A stretch of DNA of 64,000 nucleotides from Edaphobacter dinghuensis (GTDB lineage: Bacteria; Acidobacteriota; Terriglobia; Terriglobales; Acidobacteriaceae): contig NZ_BMGT01000003.1 in the NCBI RefSeq assembly GCF_014640335.1, positions 727,149-791,148 of the forward strand, written 5' to 3'. Shown piece after piece: positions 46,009 through 54,610 of the stretch. The notes under the pieces are model-generated. The model saw nothing but the letters and a program-made list of their open reading frames with translations. It did not search any database and had not been told where the DNA came from. Position numbers and translations under genes: made by a program. Every line of letters begins with the position of its first letter. The first letter of the stretch is position 1.

Positions 46009-47163
46009 TCAGGCAAAGCACGCAGCGTAGATCTGTTCGACGTCATGCCTTGTTAGTTCGCGAGGGTTGTTGCTCAGCAGCCTCTGAACAGTGAGTGCTG
46101 CTTCGGCCAAGTGGGAAATGGAGTTGCGGCCAATGCCATGGTGAGCCAGGTTGGTATCGATGTTGCAGGTACGAGTTAATGCTTCGAGTTGAGCGGCTCC
46201 TGCATAGGCAGTTTCCAACGGAGTCGATTTGAGTTCTGCTCCTAGAGCGAGAGCTACGTCGGCGTGACGCTCAGGAGAGGCAGCAGCATTGAAGCGAAAG
46301 ACCGTCGAAAGAAGAATTGCGTTAGAGAGGCCGTGCGGAATATGGAACTCGCCACCTAACGGATAGGCGAGGGCATGGACAGCAGCGGTGTTGACCGGGC
46401 CGAGGCAGAGCCCTCCATAGAGGCTGGCGAGAGAGAGGCCTTCGCGTGCCTCCGCATCATTACCGTCGTGGGTGGCGCGAGCAAGGAAGCGAGCGCAGAG
46501 GCGAATGCCTTCAAGAGCGTAGAGATCGACAAGAGAATGCGCGTGCTTATTGGTGTATGCCTCGATGCAGTGGGTGAGAGCATCGAGGCCTGTGAAAGCC
46601 GTAACGGCGGGTGGCACGGAGTGAGTAAGTGTTGGATCGATGAAGGTGGCATCGGGAACAAGGCATGGACTGATAACTCCCTTTTTGATCTGCGCTGTTT
46701 CGTCGAGGAGGATGGCGTTGGGTGAGACCTCGCTGCCCGTGCCCGAGGTCGACGGTATGCAAACGAGGTGACAGTTGCGCGAGCGTAGTAGGCCGATGCC
46801 GAAGGTGTCCTCGATGCGCTGCGCGTTATGAAGAAAAGCGGCAAGCAACTTGGCGAGATCGAGCGCGCTACCTCCACCGATGCCGAGAATGCAGGTCGGT
46901 TCTGTGGCGCGAGCGCGCTCGAGCGCAGCGTGGAAAGAAGAGAGAGTAGGCTCGCCGGCTGATGCGCGATCAGAGGTGACGGGAATGCCGGTGGTGGAGA
47001 GTTGTCGCTTGAGGTGATCGATCGTAGAGTGCAGCGAGGCAGAGTAAACGATGTGGATGCGAGGCTGCGGCAACGCGCTCAGGTAATCGAGCGCGTTTGT
47101 CAAACAGCCGCTTCCGAAGACGAGGCGGTTGGGTTGCAGCAAGGTGATGGTGCGCATCGGCAT
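46009..47163 (-). CDS. Iron-containing alcohol dehydrogenase
   Basis: A cytosolic NAD(P)-dependent oxidoreductase of 384 residues, group III alcohol dehydrogenase. The nucleotide-binding motif is GIGGGSALDLAK (about 94-105). All four metal ligands are present: Asp194 and His198 in GLDALTHCIEAY, His263 in AAVHALAYPLGG and His277 in FHIPHG. Relatives reduce lactaldehyde to propanediol (FucO), maleylacetate or short aldehydes. It starts 2 bp after the stop of the HpcH/HpaI aldolase gene, so the two are probably co-translated, and the pairing suggests it handles the aldehyde product of that aldolase. Confidence 0.9.
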   Translation of the reverse strand: MPMRTITLLQPNRLVFGSGCLTNALDYLSALPQPRIHIVYSASLHSTIDHLKRQLSTTGIPVTSDRASAGEPTLSSFHAALERARATEPTCILGIGGGSALDLAKLLAAFLHNAQRIEDTFGIGLLRSRNCHLVCIPSTSGTGSEVSPNAILLDETAQIKKGVISPCLVPDATFIDPTLTHSVPPAVTAFTGLDALTHCIEAYTNKHAHSLVDLYALEGIRLCARFLARATHDGNDAEAREGLSLASLYGGLCLGPVNTAAVHALAYPLGGEFHIPHGLSNAILLSTVFRFNAAASPERHADVALALGAELKSTPLETAYAGAAQLEALTRTCNIDTNLAHHGIGRNSISHLAEAALTVQRLLSNNPRELTRHDVEQIYAACFA

Positions 47164-47165
47164 AG

Positions 47166-47987
47166 TTAGCGAATCACGGACTCCTGCTGACGATTTTTGG
47201 ATACCCCTTTGGTGGCGAGGTCGATGGCCTGGTTGGCAGCGTCAAGCGCGAGTTGCGCTCCCGCTTTGAGGGCAGTGATGTTGTTGGTGCAGAAGAGAAG
47301 ATCGACGCCGAGACGAGCCCAGTGAGGAAAGTCAGCAGCTCCGCAGGCGGTGACGATCTTCTTGTTGTGTTTGCGTGCGGTTTGAACGATCTGCTCGGCA
47401 GCCTTGAGAAGCTTAGGGTGGCTGGTCTCGCCGGGGATACCGAGGCTGGCGGCGAGGTCAGCGGGTCCGATGAAGAGATCGACATCGGGAATGGCGGCCA
47501 GCTCTTCGATGCGGGCGAGGGCTTCCTTGGTCTCGATCTGTGCGAGCAGCGTGAGCTCCGAGTTGAGCCTTTGCTGCTCGGCGGGAACATTGTCGACGAT
47601 GCCATAGCGAAGGGCACGAGAGACGGAGAAGAAGCCGCGTGCACCGACGGGCGCGAAGCGAGCATACCGGACAAGCTCGGCGACCTGCTCAGGCGTATCG
47701 ACCATGGGGATGTCGATCATGTCCGGCCCGCACTCGGCAGCTTTGAGCACGGATTCACGGCGCGCGTCTGGGATGCGAATCATGGTGAGCATGCCGGTGC
47801 CGGCAGCCATGCGGCAGAGGTCCGCAGCCTCGGCAAAGCTGATGCCTGCGTGCTCCATCTCGATCCAGACGACCTGGAAGCCCATGTAGCGGGCGATCTC
47901 AAGAAAGACGGGGTCGTAGGAGTAAAGCGCTGCTCCGAGCAGAGGCCTGTTGTTGGCTTGCTGAATTGCTTTATGAAGGCGGTTCAT
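47166..47987 (-). CDS. HpcH/HpaI aldolase (2-keto-3-deoxy-L-rhamnonate aldolase type)
   Basis: A cytosolic class II aldolase of 273 residues. The frame is open to 48263, but the ATG at 47987 has AGGAGT about 6 nt upstream and matches the family N-terminus; the longer form overlaps the symporter gene. Expected active-site residues are His46 (IEMEHAGIS), Arg71 (MIRIPDA), Glu152 (IETKEAL) and Asp177 (FIGPADLAASLG). The family splits 2-keto-3-deoxy sugar acids into pyruvate and an aldehyde; RhmA gives L-lactaldehyde. With two rhamnosidases, a fucosidase and a downstream Fe-ADH, a role in deoxysugar acid breakdown is reasonable. The dehydrogenase and dehydratase steps are not in the window. Confidence 0.88.
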   Translation of the reverse strand: MNRLHKAIQQANNRPLLGAALYSYDPVFLEIARYMGFQVVWIEMEHAGISFAEAADLCRMAAGTGMLTMIRIPDARRESVLKAAECGPDMIDIPMVDTPEQVAELVRYARFAPVGARGFFSVSRALRYGIVDNVPAEQQRLNSELTLLAQIETKEALARIEELAAIPDVDLFIGPADLAASLGIPGETSHPKLLKAAEQIVQTARKHNKKIVTACGAADFPHWARLGVDLLFCTNNITALKAGAQLALDAANQAIDLATKGVSKNRQQESVIR

Positions 47988-48028
47988 CGGTACTCCTGTG
48001 TGGTTGCGTGCGTCAGTCAATGATTCTC

Positions 48029-49567
48029 CTAGATATTTGCATGGATGCGGGATTGCGATTGCTTGTGTCGCCAGCCGTGCCAGGTAAGATCTGTGGCGAT
48101 GGGCGTTCCGGGCAGAAGAAGGCTGGCAATGATGCCGACGACAAGAAGGATGACGTGACCGATCGCGCCGATCATGTAGTCGTGCCAGGAAAAGTTCCAA
48201 TGGCCGAGGTCGAGTATCTTGCCGCCTTCGGTCAGCGTGGCCCAGGTGGTAAACAGCAGGCACGCGAGCAGGCCGGCGAGTGCTCCCTGGCGAGTGGCTC
48301 GCGGCATTAGGAAGGCGAGCAGGAACAGGCCGGCCAGACCTCCCGCAACGACGGCGGTGATGGTGTAGTAGAGCGAAAGCGCGCTGCCCTGTGTGTGGGC
48401 GAGGCGCAGCGCGACGAGAGCGGCAGCGACACCGCTTAGGGCAACGACGACGCGTCCGGCTCGAAGAAGTTCGCGATCGGTCGAGCGAGGCCGGGCGAGC
48501 TTGTAGAAGTCTTCGACGGCGATCACAGAGAGGCAGTTCATGTCGGAGGCGAGCATCGACATGGCCGAGCCGAGCAACGCAGCAACGAAGAGCCCTGCGA
48601 GTCCTGAGGGAATGTGCGTGACGAGGAAGTGCGGAAAGATGCCGTCAGACTTCGTGATGGTGGCGGGAATGTGCTCACCGGTCAGGCGATAGAAGCTCCA
48701 GAGCAGACTGCCAATGAGCATGAAGCCGATCCAGACCGGAAGGCAGAGTCCCGCGCCGAGAGCGATGCCGCGAACGGCGGCGCGATCGGATCTGGCGATA
48801 AGGTAGCGTTGAACCACACTCTGGTCGCCAGTATATTTCTGCAGGTAGAAGAAGAAACCGTAGATGACAAGGACGATGATGGTCGGCTTATCAAAGCGAA
48901 GAGCGGTGCTGCCCAGGCTCATCTTATGGTGAGTCCAGGCATCGCTGAGTACAGCGTGAGGGCCCTGCGGAGGAAGGAAAAGAAGATAGCAGAGCGAGAC
49001 GATGATCCCTGCCCAAAGCACAAAGCCCTGTACGACATCGCTCCAAACGACAGCTTCGACACCGCCGAGAATAGTGTAAAAAATCGTGACGGCGGCTGTA
49101 AGCAGAATGATCGAAGAGATGTGCCAGCCCGTCATGCTCGAAAGCGTAAGCGCTAGCAGATAGAAGACGAAGCCCATCTTGGAGAAGTGGCCGATGGCGA
49201 AGGCGAACGAAGAATAGAGCCGGACACCTGTGCCAAAGCGGAGGCCGAAGTATTCGTAGGCGCTCATGCAGACGACGCGGCGGAAGAACGGCACAATCAC
49301 CGAGCCTATGAGAGCGAGTACTCCAACGAAGAGTATTCCGGGAACGAGCAGCGACCAGTCGCCTGCGTAGGCAGCGCCAGGATACGCGATGAAGGTGACG
49401 CTGGTGATGATGGTGGCAAGTAGTGAAAGGCCCATGGCCCAGCCCGGAATAGAGCGTCCGGCGACGAAGTAGTCCTCGGTGGTGCGCTGACGCCGCGCAA
49501 ACCGCAGGCCGATAGCGACGAGGCCTGTAAGGTAGGTGGCGATAACGAGGATGTCGAGTGCGCGCAT
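48029..49567 (-). CDS. Sodium:solute symporter (SSS family)
   Basis: An inner-membrane Na+-coupled transporter of 512 residues with about 13 hydrophobic segments. The N-terminal SSS motif is present (RTTEDYFVAGRSIPGWAMGLS, about 29-49), with YTGDQSVVQRYL near 235-246 and GSAMSMLASDMNCLS near 325-339. Family members import sugars, sugar acids, vitamins or myo-inositol. It sits 41 bp upstream of the aldolase and 16 bp after the PdxA2-like gene on the minus strand, so it is probably the uptake component of the sugar-acid operon. Confidence 0.9.
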   Translation of the reverse strand: MRALDILVIATYLTGLVAIGLRFARRQRTTEDYFVAGRSIPGWAMGLSLLATIITSVTFIAYPGAAYAGDWSLLVPGILFVGVLALIGSVIVPFFRRVVCMSAYEYFGLRFGTGVRLYSSFAFAIGHFSKMGFVFYLLALTLSSMTGWHISSIILLTAAVTIFYTILGGVEAVVWSDVVQGFVLWAGIIVSLCYLLFLPPQGPHAVLSDAWTHHKMSLGSTALRFDKPTIIVLVIYGFFFYLQKYTGDQSVVQRYLIARSDRAAVRGIALGAGLCLPVWIGFMLIGSLLWSFYRLTGEHIPATITKSDGIFPHFLVTHIPSGLAGLFVAALLGSAMSMLASDMNCLSVIAVEDFYKLARPRSTDRELLRAGRVVVALSGVAAALVALRLAHTQGSALSLYYTITAVVAGGLAGLFLLAFLMPRATRQGALAGLLACLLFTTWATLTEGGKILDLGHWNFSWHDYMIGAIGHVILLVVGIIASLLLPGTPIATDLTWHGWRHKQSQSRIHANI

Positions 49568-49583
49568 GGGTTCGTGGAATCTT

Positions 49584-50567
49584 CTATGTTGTGGTAGTTT
49601 GCTGCAAACGATGACGAGCCATGGTGGCGGCCATGCGAATTGCGGCTTTCATGTTAGCGGCATCGGCGATATTTTTACCGGCGATGTCGAAGGCGGTGCC
49701 GTGGTCGACCGAGGTACGGATGATGGGAATCCCGAGGGACATATTGACTGTGGCCTCAAAGTCGAGGAGCTTCATAGGAATGTGCCCCTGGTCGTGATAC
49801 ATGGCCACAACAAGATCATGAGAGCCACGCGCGGCACGAAAGAAGATGGTGTCCGGAGCGACGGGGCCTTCGCAGTCGATGCCTCTGGCGCGGCAGGCTT
49901 CGACCGCAGGTTGAATAAACTGCGCGTCTTCGTTGCCGAAGAGCCCGTGCTCGCCAGCATGAGGATTGAGACCGCAGACGGCGATGCGAGGGTGCGATTT
50001 GCCGAGAAGCTTCATCGCTTCGTTGCCAAGCTCGATAGTGCGGATGATGCGTTCGGTGTTGAGATTGCAGGCTTCGCGCAGTGCGATGTGGGTGGAGACA
50101 TGGACGACGCTGAGGTGCTGACCTGCGAGCAGCATGCGAGAGTCGCTGTTGCCGCAAAGTTCGGCGATGTATTCGGTATGACCGGAGAAGGGAATGCCGT
50201 TCAGGGTAACAGCCTCTTTATTAAGTGGCGCAGTGGCCATTGCGTCGGCCTCGCCGTGAAGACACATGAGCGTCGCGTCATGGACGTAGCGCATAGCGGC
50301 AGCACCGTATTCGGCGCGCAGTTCACCCGGCTGGACGACGGCATCGGCGGGCAGGGTAGCGAGGTCACGGAACTCGACAGGGAGTGCGTCCATGCGAACC
50401 CCGGTGCAGCGCTCGGCTGGAACAAGCGCGGGACGGTCGCCGAGGACAATGAAGCGAGCAAGGCCACTGATCTCGGAATCTGCCAGTGCTTTGAGTGCGA
50501 CTTCAGCGCCGACACCGGCAGGGTCGCCGAGCGTGATGACGACTGTGGGATGGAGCGGGTTCGACAT
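49584..50567 (-). CDS. PdxA2-like 4-phosphate dehydrogenase of four-carbon acid sugars
   Basis: A cytosolic NAD-dependent oxidative decarboxylase of about 327 residues in the PdxA family. Motifs are ITLGDPAGVGAEV, DAMATAPLNKEAV, FSGHTEYIAEL, GLNPHAGEHGLFG and AMYHDQGHIPMK, carrying the metal-binding His residues. PdxA2 proteins beside DUF1537 kinases oxidise 4-phospho-D-threonate or -erythronate, which yields dihydroxyacetone phosphate and CO2. The ATG is used here; a TTG 18 bp upstream overlaps the stop of the kinase gene and is also possible. Vitamin B6 synthesis (true PdxA) is the alternative, but the neighbouring kinase argues against it. Confidence 0.88.
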   Translation of the reverse strand: MSNPLHPTVVITLGDPAGVGAEVALKALADSEISGLARFIVLGDRPALVPAERCTGVRMDALPVEFRDLATLPADAVVQPGELRAEYGAAAMRYVHDATLMCLHGEADAMATAPLNKEAVTLNGIPFSGHTEYIAELCGNSDSRMLLAGQHLSVVHVSTHIALREACNLNTERIIRTIELGNEAMKLLGKSHPRIAVCGLNPHAGEHGLFGNEDAQFIQPAVEACRARGIDCEGPVAPDTIFFRAARGSHDLVVAMYHDQGHIPMKLLDFEATVNMSLGIPIIRTSVDHGTAFDIAGKNIADAANMKAAIRMAATMARHRLQQTTTT

Positions 50568-50581
50568 GGATTGCGTGCGGT

Positions 50582-51760
50582 TCAAACGTGTACCTCTTGA
50601 GATTTGGACGCGAAGCTTTGGGAGATGCAGTAGAGCAGGTCGGGAGAGCCGAAGCCGCCGCTCTTTAATATGACAGGTACGCCATCGAAGGCTCCGCCCA
50701 CTGCGGTGCCTGCGGGAACGCCGGGAGCGATCTCGTGAGTCAGAAGAAGAGTCTCAATGCCGAGGACGCGGCAAAGCTGCGAGGCGGTCTCACCGCCGGT
50801 CATAAAGAGGCAGCCTATGGATTGAGGAGTGAGATGTTTTAACGCGTCTCGGATCTCGCTCTCAGTGGTTTCGCTGCGAATAGGCAGCAGAAGATCGGCA
50901 ATTGGAGACGGCGTGGAGAGCGTCGAGTGTTCCGAGATGCCAGTGGCGCGTTTAAGGTGATCTACCTGTGCGGTTGTGACGGCGTGGGGGCTGCCGATGA
51001 AGAAGACTACAGGCCCAGTCCGCCGGAATTGAGTACGCGGCTCCTGAGATGCAGGCAGCGTACTTGCGATCGCATGAGCGAGACCACCGGAGCCTATCCA
51101 GAGAACACGCTTTTGCAGAGACTTTGCGGCATGTACCAACTTGATGAGGTCGGCCTGTTCGACTGCATCGCAGAGAAAGACGGGGCGAGTCTGGCCTAGC
51201 TGCTGGTTGAGCCGGGCAGCGATAGCGTCGATGGAGAGGCTCGCCGGAAGCTGGTGTGGCCGATGGTCGGCGAGCATGTCGAGCAGAGAGAGCGTTCGTC
51301 TGCCGCAGACATCATCAATCATGAGGTTGCCATTGATGACGGTGCGGCTAAGCGCAGGGTAGGCAGGGCAGATGACAGCGAAGTCGAAGGAGAAGGAGCG
51401 AAGCGCAGAAGCGATTTCGACAACGGTGTTGCCTCGAAAGACGGAGTCTACCTTTTTAAAGACCTCGATATCTTCAGGTAGAGACTCTGCGATCCGGCTG
51501 ATCCGGCGAGCAGCCTCCGAGGGCGGCAACTCGCGGGACTCGGTAGTGATGGCCCAGGTGGTCTTTGCAGGATTAGGAGGAGCGTCGGATAAATGGGATA
51601 AATAGATACGGATGCTGTCGTATGCGACGGCGAAGGGGGCAGCGGCATCGCAGGCGCCGGTAAGATCGTCAGCGATGATGGCGAGAGGACGGAGATTCGA
51701 GCCTGCCGATCTGCCAACCGGTTCAGGACCCTGCTGATTTGCGTCCTTGCCGCTTAGCAT
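50582..51760 (-). CDS. DUF1537 four-carbon acid sugar kinase (DtnK/DenK type)
   Basis: A cytosolic kinase of about 392 residues. It has AIIADDLTGACDAAAPF near the N-terminus, EVFKKVDSVFRGNTVVEI, VFFIGSPHAVTTAQV and CLFMTGGETASQLCR with LKSGGFGSPDLL at the C-terminus. The ADDLTGA form and the next gene (pdxA2-like) match D-threonate/D-erythronate kinases, which differ in signature from the kinase at 14.1-15.4 kb. The ATG at 51760 follows GGGAG; the longer TTG start at 51823 has no such site. It is the first gene of a minus-strand operon kinase - pdxA2 - symporter - aldolase - Fe-ADH. Confidence 0.86.
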   Translation of the reverse strand: MLSGKDANQQGPEPVGRSAGSNLRPLAIIADDLTGACDAAAPFAVAYDSIRIYLSHLSDAPPNPAKTTWAITTESRELPPSEAARRISRIAESLPEDIEVFKKVDSVFRGNTVVEIASALRSFSFDFAVICPAYPALSRTVINGNLMIDDVCGRRTLSLLDMLADHRPHQLPASLSIDAIAARLNQQLGQTRPVFLCDAVEQADLIKLVHAAKSLQKRVLWIGSGGLAHAIASTLPASQEPRTQFRRTGPVVFFIGSPHAVTTAQVDHLKRATGISEHSTLSTPSPIADLLLPIRSETTESEIRDALKHLTPQSIGCLFMTGGETASQLCRVLGIETLLLTHEIAPGVPAGTAVGGAFDGVPVILKSGGFGSPDLLYCISQSFASKSQEVHV

Positions 51761-51902
51761 TCCCAAGTGTCTCCCTATGTGATGAGTGATTCTTTCAAAT
51801 GAATGGAAATCATGGCAAGACAATTTTCGGATTTGTGTACAAAATGGAAGTAATCAGTTGGCAAGCAAGCCAAAGAAAGAGCCAATTAAGGAGTAACCAG
51901 AC

Positions 51903-52760
51903 GTGGAAGAGGTCTTGATGAAGCCTGTTTTGAAGCATATAGCGAATCTTTGGACGTTGACGGAGCATCCTACAGCGGAAAATGAATGGACGTTGGACAA
52001 GAAGCTCGATGCAATCCGCGATGCGGGATTTGATGGCGTCTGTTGGGCGCCGAGCCGCGAACTGTGGGAGGGAGCGAAACGGCGAGGGCTGATCTTTGTG
52101 GGGGGGATGGCGTCCGGGGATGCGGGTGCTTTTCCCGAGATTGTGCAGGACCTGAAGCGCTTCGGTGCGTTACATGTAAATGTTCAGCTTGCAAGCGACG
52201 AGATGCTAACCCCGCAAGCGTTGGAGCTGACGCTGGCGCTGATGGCCGAGGCAAAACGGGAGGGCTTACTCCCCGCGATTGAGACACATCGAGGAACTTG
52301 CACCGAGACTCCCGAGAAGATGTACGCGCTGGCTGACGCGTATGAGCGAGCAACCGGCGAGCCGCTGCCGATCTCCTGGGATTTTTCGCACTTTGCAGTC
52401 GTCAAACACCTTGTGCCGGAGAACTTTGTAGAGCGGCTGCTGGTTCGGCCGGAGCTGGTGCAGAATGCACAGCAGTTTCACTTCCGCCCGTTCAACGGGC
52501 ATCACGTCCAGGTTCCGATTACGAACAGTAGAGGCGAGCTAACGCAGGAGGTTCTGAACTGGATACCGTTTGCCGAGGCCGTGCTGGAGTGCTGGCTCGC
52601 CGGAAATCCTGAAGGCGGCCGAGAGATCTTCATCTGTCCGGAGCTTGGGCCAGTAGAAGGCGGATATGCGCTCTCCACGTTCCCCAATAGCTGGGAGGAC
52701 GCGAAGGTACTGCGTGCGGAGATCGAGAAGATGTGGCAGCGAGTCTTAGAGCGAAGCTAA
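51903..52760 (+). CDS. Sugar phosphate isomerase/epimerase family protein (xylose-isomerase-like barrel)
   Basis: A cytosolic barrel protein of 285 residues. Metal-site candidates are visible: Glu in LPAIETHRGT (about 120-129), Asp in ISWDFSHFAVV (about 156-166), His in QFHFRPFNGHH and Glu in FICPELGPVEGG. The family includes isomerases, epimerases and dehydratases of sugars and inosose, so the reaction cannot be named. GTG at 51903 has AAGGAG upstream; an ATG 15 bp later with AGAGG is an alternative start. It is divergent from the DUF1537 kinase/PdxA2 operon and its stop overlaps the convergent AraC gene by 4 bp. Confidence 0.78.
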   Translation: MEEVLMKPVLKHIANLWTLTEHPTAENEWTLDKKLDAIRDAGFDGVCWAPSRELWEGAKRRGLIFVGGMASGDAGAFPEIVQDLKRFGALHVNVQLASDEMLTPQALELTLALMAEAKREGLLPAIETHRGTCTETPEKMYALADAYERATGEPLPISWDFSHFAVVKHLVPENFVERLLVRPELVQNAQQFHFRPFNGHHVQVPITNSRGELTQEVLNWIPFAEAVLECWLAGNPEGGREIFICPELGPVEGGYALSTFPNSWEDAKVLRAEIEKMWQRVLERS

Positions 52761-53584
52761 AGATTGTGTCGCCTCTGATACTCGGCCGGAGAGCATCCGG
52801 CGAGTTGACGAAAGACGCGATGGAACTGTGGATAGCTGCCGAAGCCTGCTTCGAAGGCGGCTTCGAGAAGAGTAGGTGCGTGGCCGGTCTGGCGCTGCGC
52901 GTCGTATTGCTCGAGAAAGCGCTGCATGCGTTGCCGGTTGCGAAAGTCAACGATAGAGAGGCCTGTCTGCTGCTTGAAGAGGCGGCTGAGGCGTGCGGGG
53001 CTAAGCCCGACACGATGGGCCAGATCGTCGAGGTTATGCGCTGCGGAGTTATGCAGAATCAGATGCGCTGCGCGCTCGACGGCGGGATGAATATTGCGTG
53101 CAGAGACCTCTCCAGCGCTCTGGAAGCACTTCCAGCTGTGAAGCAGAGCATAGGCCAGCCCCGCATTGAGCAGCCCTGGTTCAGCGGTGGCCGTGGAAAG
53201 GTTGCTGAAGATCTCTTCGAAGTGAGCGATGTCCTGTTGTTTGAGACGACGGCAGGCGTCGGCAGCCAACGATTTCTGCAGAAGCGAGCGTGAGGCAGCA
53301 TCGGTAGCATGGCGCTTGATGGCGCGGCGTTTGAAGACGACGATCCACATCTGGAAGTCGGGAGTCTGTTCAATCAGCACGTGTTCCTGTGCAGGAAAGA
53401 GCCAGAGAAGATCGCCACGACGAATCTGGTAACGGAGGTTATTGAGTAGATAAGTCCCGGTGCCTCGGGTGACGAGGTTCAGCTCGAGCTCGGCGTGGTG
53501 GTGACGCCGGTTGGCCCCCGCAGGGTTGGCATAGCGCCAGGCCATGCCGTCGAGTTTGGGAGGAAGATTGAGGCGCTGCAACAT
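52757..53584 (-). CDS. AraC family transcriptional regulator
   Basis: A cytosolic regulator of about 275 residues. The N-terminal half is a cupin-like sugar-binding domain (NRRHHHAELELNLVTRGTGTYLL-type residues, about 25-50; GDLLWLFPAQEHVL). The C-terminal half has two helix-turn-helix units (NLDDLAHRVGLSPARLSRLFKQQ; LEAAFEAGFGSYPQFHRVFRQ) ending in GCSPAEYQRR. The start used is the ATG at 53584; a TTG lies 21 bp upstream. It is divergent from the PhyH/GPH/GH31/beta-helix genes and likely regulates them. Confidence 0.88.
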   Translation of the reverse strand: MLQRLNLPPKLDGMAWRYANPAGANRRHHHAELELNLVTRGTGTYLLNNLRYQIRRGDLLWLFPAQEHVLIEQTPDFQMWIVVFKRRAIKRHATDAASRSLLQKSLAADACRRLKQQDIAHFEEIFSNLSTATAEPGLLNAGLAYALLHSWKCFQSAGEVSARNIHPAVERAAHLILHNSAAHNLDDLAHRVGLSPARLSRLFKQQTGLSIVDFRNRQRMQRFLEQYDAQRQTGHAPTLLEAAFEAGFGSYPQFHRVFRQLAGCSPAEYQRRHNL

Positions 53585-53658
53585 GGCGACAAAAAATGAT
53601 AACAAGTTGGACGGAAATGAGAAGCCATTCGTTAGGGCGATGGGCTAAAGTTTCAGGC

Positions 53659-54480
53659 ATGAAGATTACTGACCAGCAGCGTGAACTCTACCGTACTGAA
53701 GGCTACATGATCCTGCCGGGCGTGATTCCGCCGGCGATGCTTGAGATGCTGCGTGAAGAATGCTCCTACTACCTGGGCTACTACGACTCGATTATGGACG
53801 CGAAGGGTGTTCAGACCGAGAACATCAGCCACCGAGGAAAGCGATACTTCATCAACAACCGCTACAGGCTGAGCAATCGGCTATGGCAATTCATCTTTAG
53901 TGATCTGATGGCAGAGGTGGCGCGCGCCACTGTAGGCGATGAGGCTTATCTGTTCCACGAACAGTGGGTAGTGAAAGGCGCGGAGCAGGGAATGAAGTTT
54001 GCCTGGCACCAGGATAGCGGCTACGTAAAATGGTATAACCCGACCACGGAGCACAAGCCTTATGTGACCTGCTGGTGCACGCTCGATGACGTCAGCGAAG
54101 AGAATGGAACCGTGTACCTGCTGCCACACTCGCGTGGCGGCACGAAGTCCAGGATCATTAACCATACAAAGGAAGATGGAACGAATGACCTGATCGGCTA
54201 TACCGGCAGCGACCCCGGCGATCCTGTGATTGTGCCTGCGGGCAGCATTGTGGCGTTCGATAGCTTTGTATTTCACCGCAGTGGGCCCAACCAGACGGAG
54301 CGCATGCGGCGCATCTATCTGCCGCAATACAGTGCAAAGCCCATCGATCGTCCGGATGGAAAGCCTTGGGCGATGGCCACGCCATTTCTGAAGGATGGAA
54401 AGAACATCTATAGCCATGCTGAAGATGCGGCAGAGCGGTTCGGGCCTTTTCCGGAGACAAAAAAAGAGAGCGTTGCCTAA
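53659..54480 (+). CDS. Phytanoyl-CoA dioxygenase (PhyH) family Fe(II)/2-oxoglutarate oxygenase
   Basis: A cytosolic protein of about 273 residues. The iron-binding triad is present: His117 and Asp119 in FAWHQDSGYV and His206 in VFHRSGPN, with Arg217 as candidate 2-oxoglutarate contact. LYRTEGYMILPGVIP near the N-terminus is typical of the family. The frame is open 63 bp upstream, but the ATG here matches family N-termini and avoids overlap with the divergent araC gene. Such oxygenases hydroxylate or O-demethylate small molecules. Its position before a sugar symporter and GH31 suggests a carbohydrate or aglycone substrate; this is inference. Confidence 0.83.
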   Translation: MKITDQQRELYRTEGYMILPGVIPPAMLEMLREECSYYLGYYDSIMDAKGVQTENISHRGKRYFINNRYRLSNRLWQFIFSDLMAEVARATVGDEAYLFHEQWVVKGAEQGMKFAWHQDSGYVKWYNPTTEHKPYVTCWCTLDDVSEENGTVYLLPHSRGGTKSRIINHTKEDGTNDLIGYTGSDPGDPVIVPAGSIVAFDSFVFHRSGPNQTERMRRIYLPQYSAKPIDRPDGKPWAMATPFLKDGKNIYSHAEDAAERFGPFPETKKESVA

Positions 54481-54502
54481 AGTAGCTTGGCGATGGTCTG
54501 AT

Positions 54503-54539
54503 GCAGTAGGCTGCGGCAGCGCGGCTGGCAGCCTACTGC
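54503..54539 (+). terminator. Strong hairpin after the PhyH gene
   Basis: GCAGTAGGCTGC and GCAGCCTACTGC form a perfect 12-bp stem around a 13-nt loop, followed by TCTTTG. It lies 22 bp past the PhyH stop. The T run is short, so it may only partly reduce transcription into the symporter gene or protect the mRNA end. Confidence 0.55.
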
Positions 54540-54610
54540 TCTTTGCGCTTCAGGTAAGAGAGATGTCGGTTGGGCATTAGCGGAACGATTCACAAAAAGT
54601 ACAGGATCCG

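Noticed and set aside
47988-48263. 92-residue N-terminal extension of the HpcH/HpaI aldolase
   Set aside because: It overlaps the symporter gene and is rich in Arg and His, while a good ribosome site precedes the ATG at 47987.
49536-50600. 354-residue plus-strand open frame
   Set aside because: It is the shadow of the PdxA2-like gene, which shows the full set of family motifs on the minus strand.
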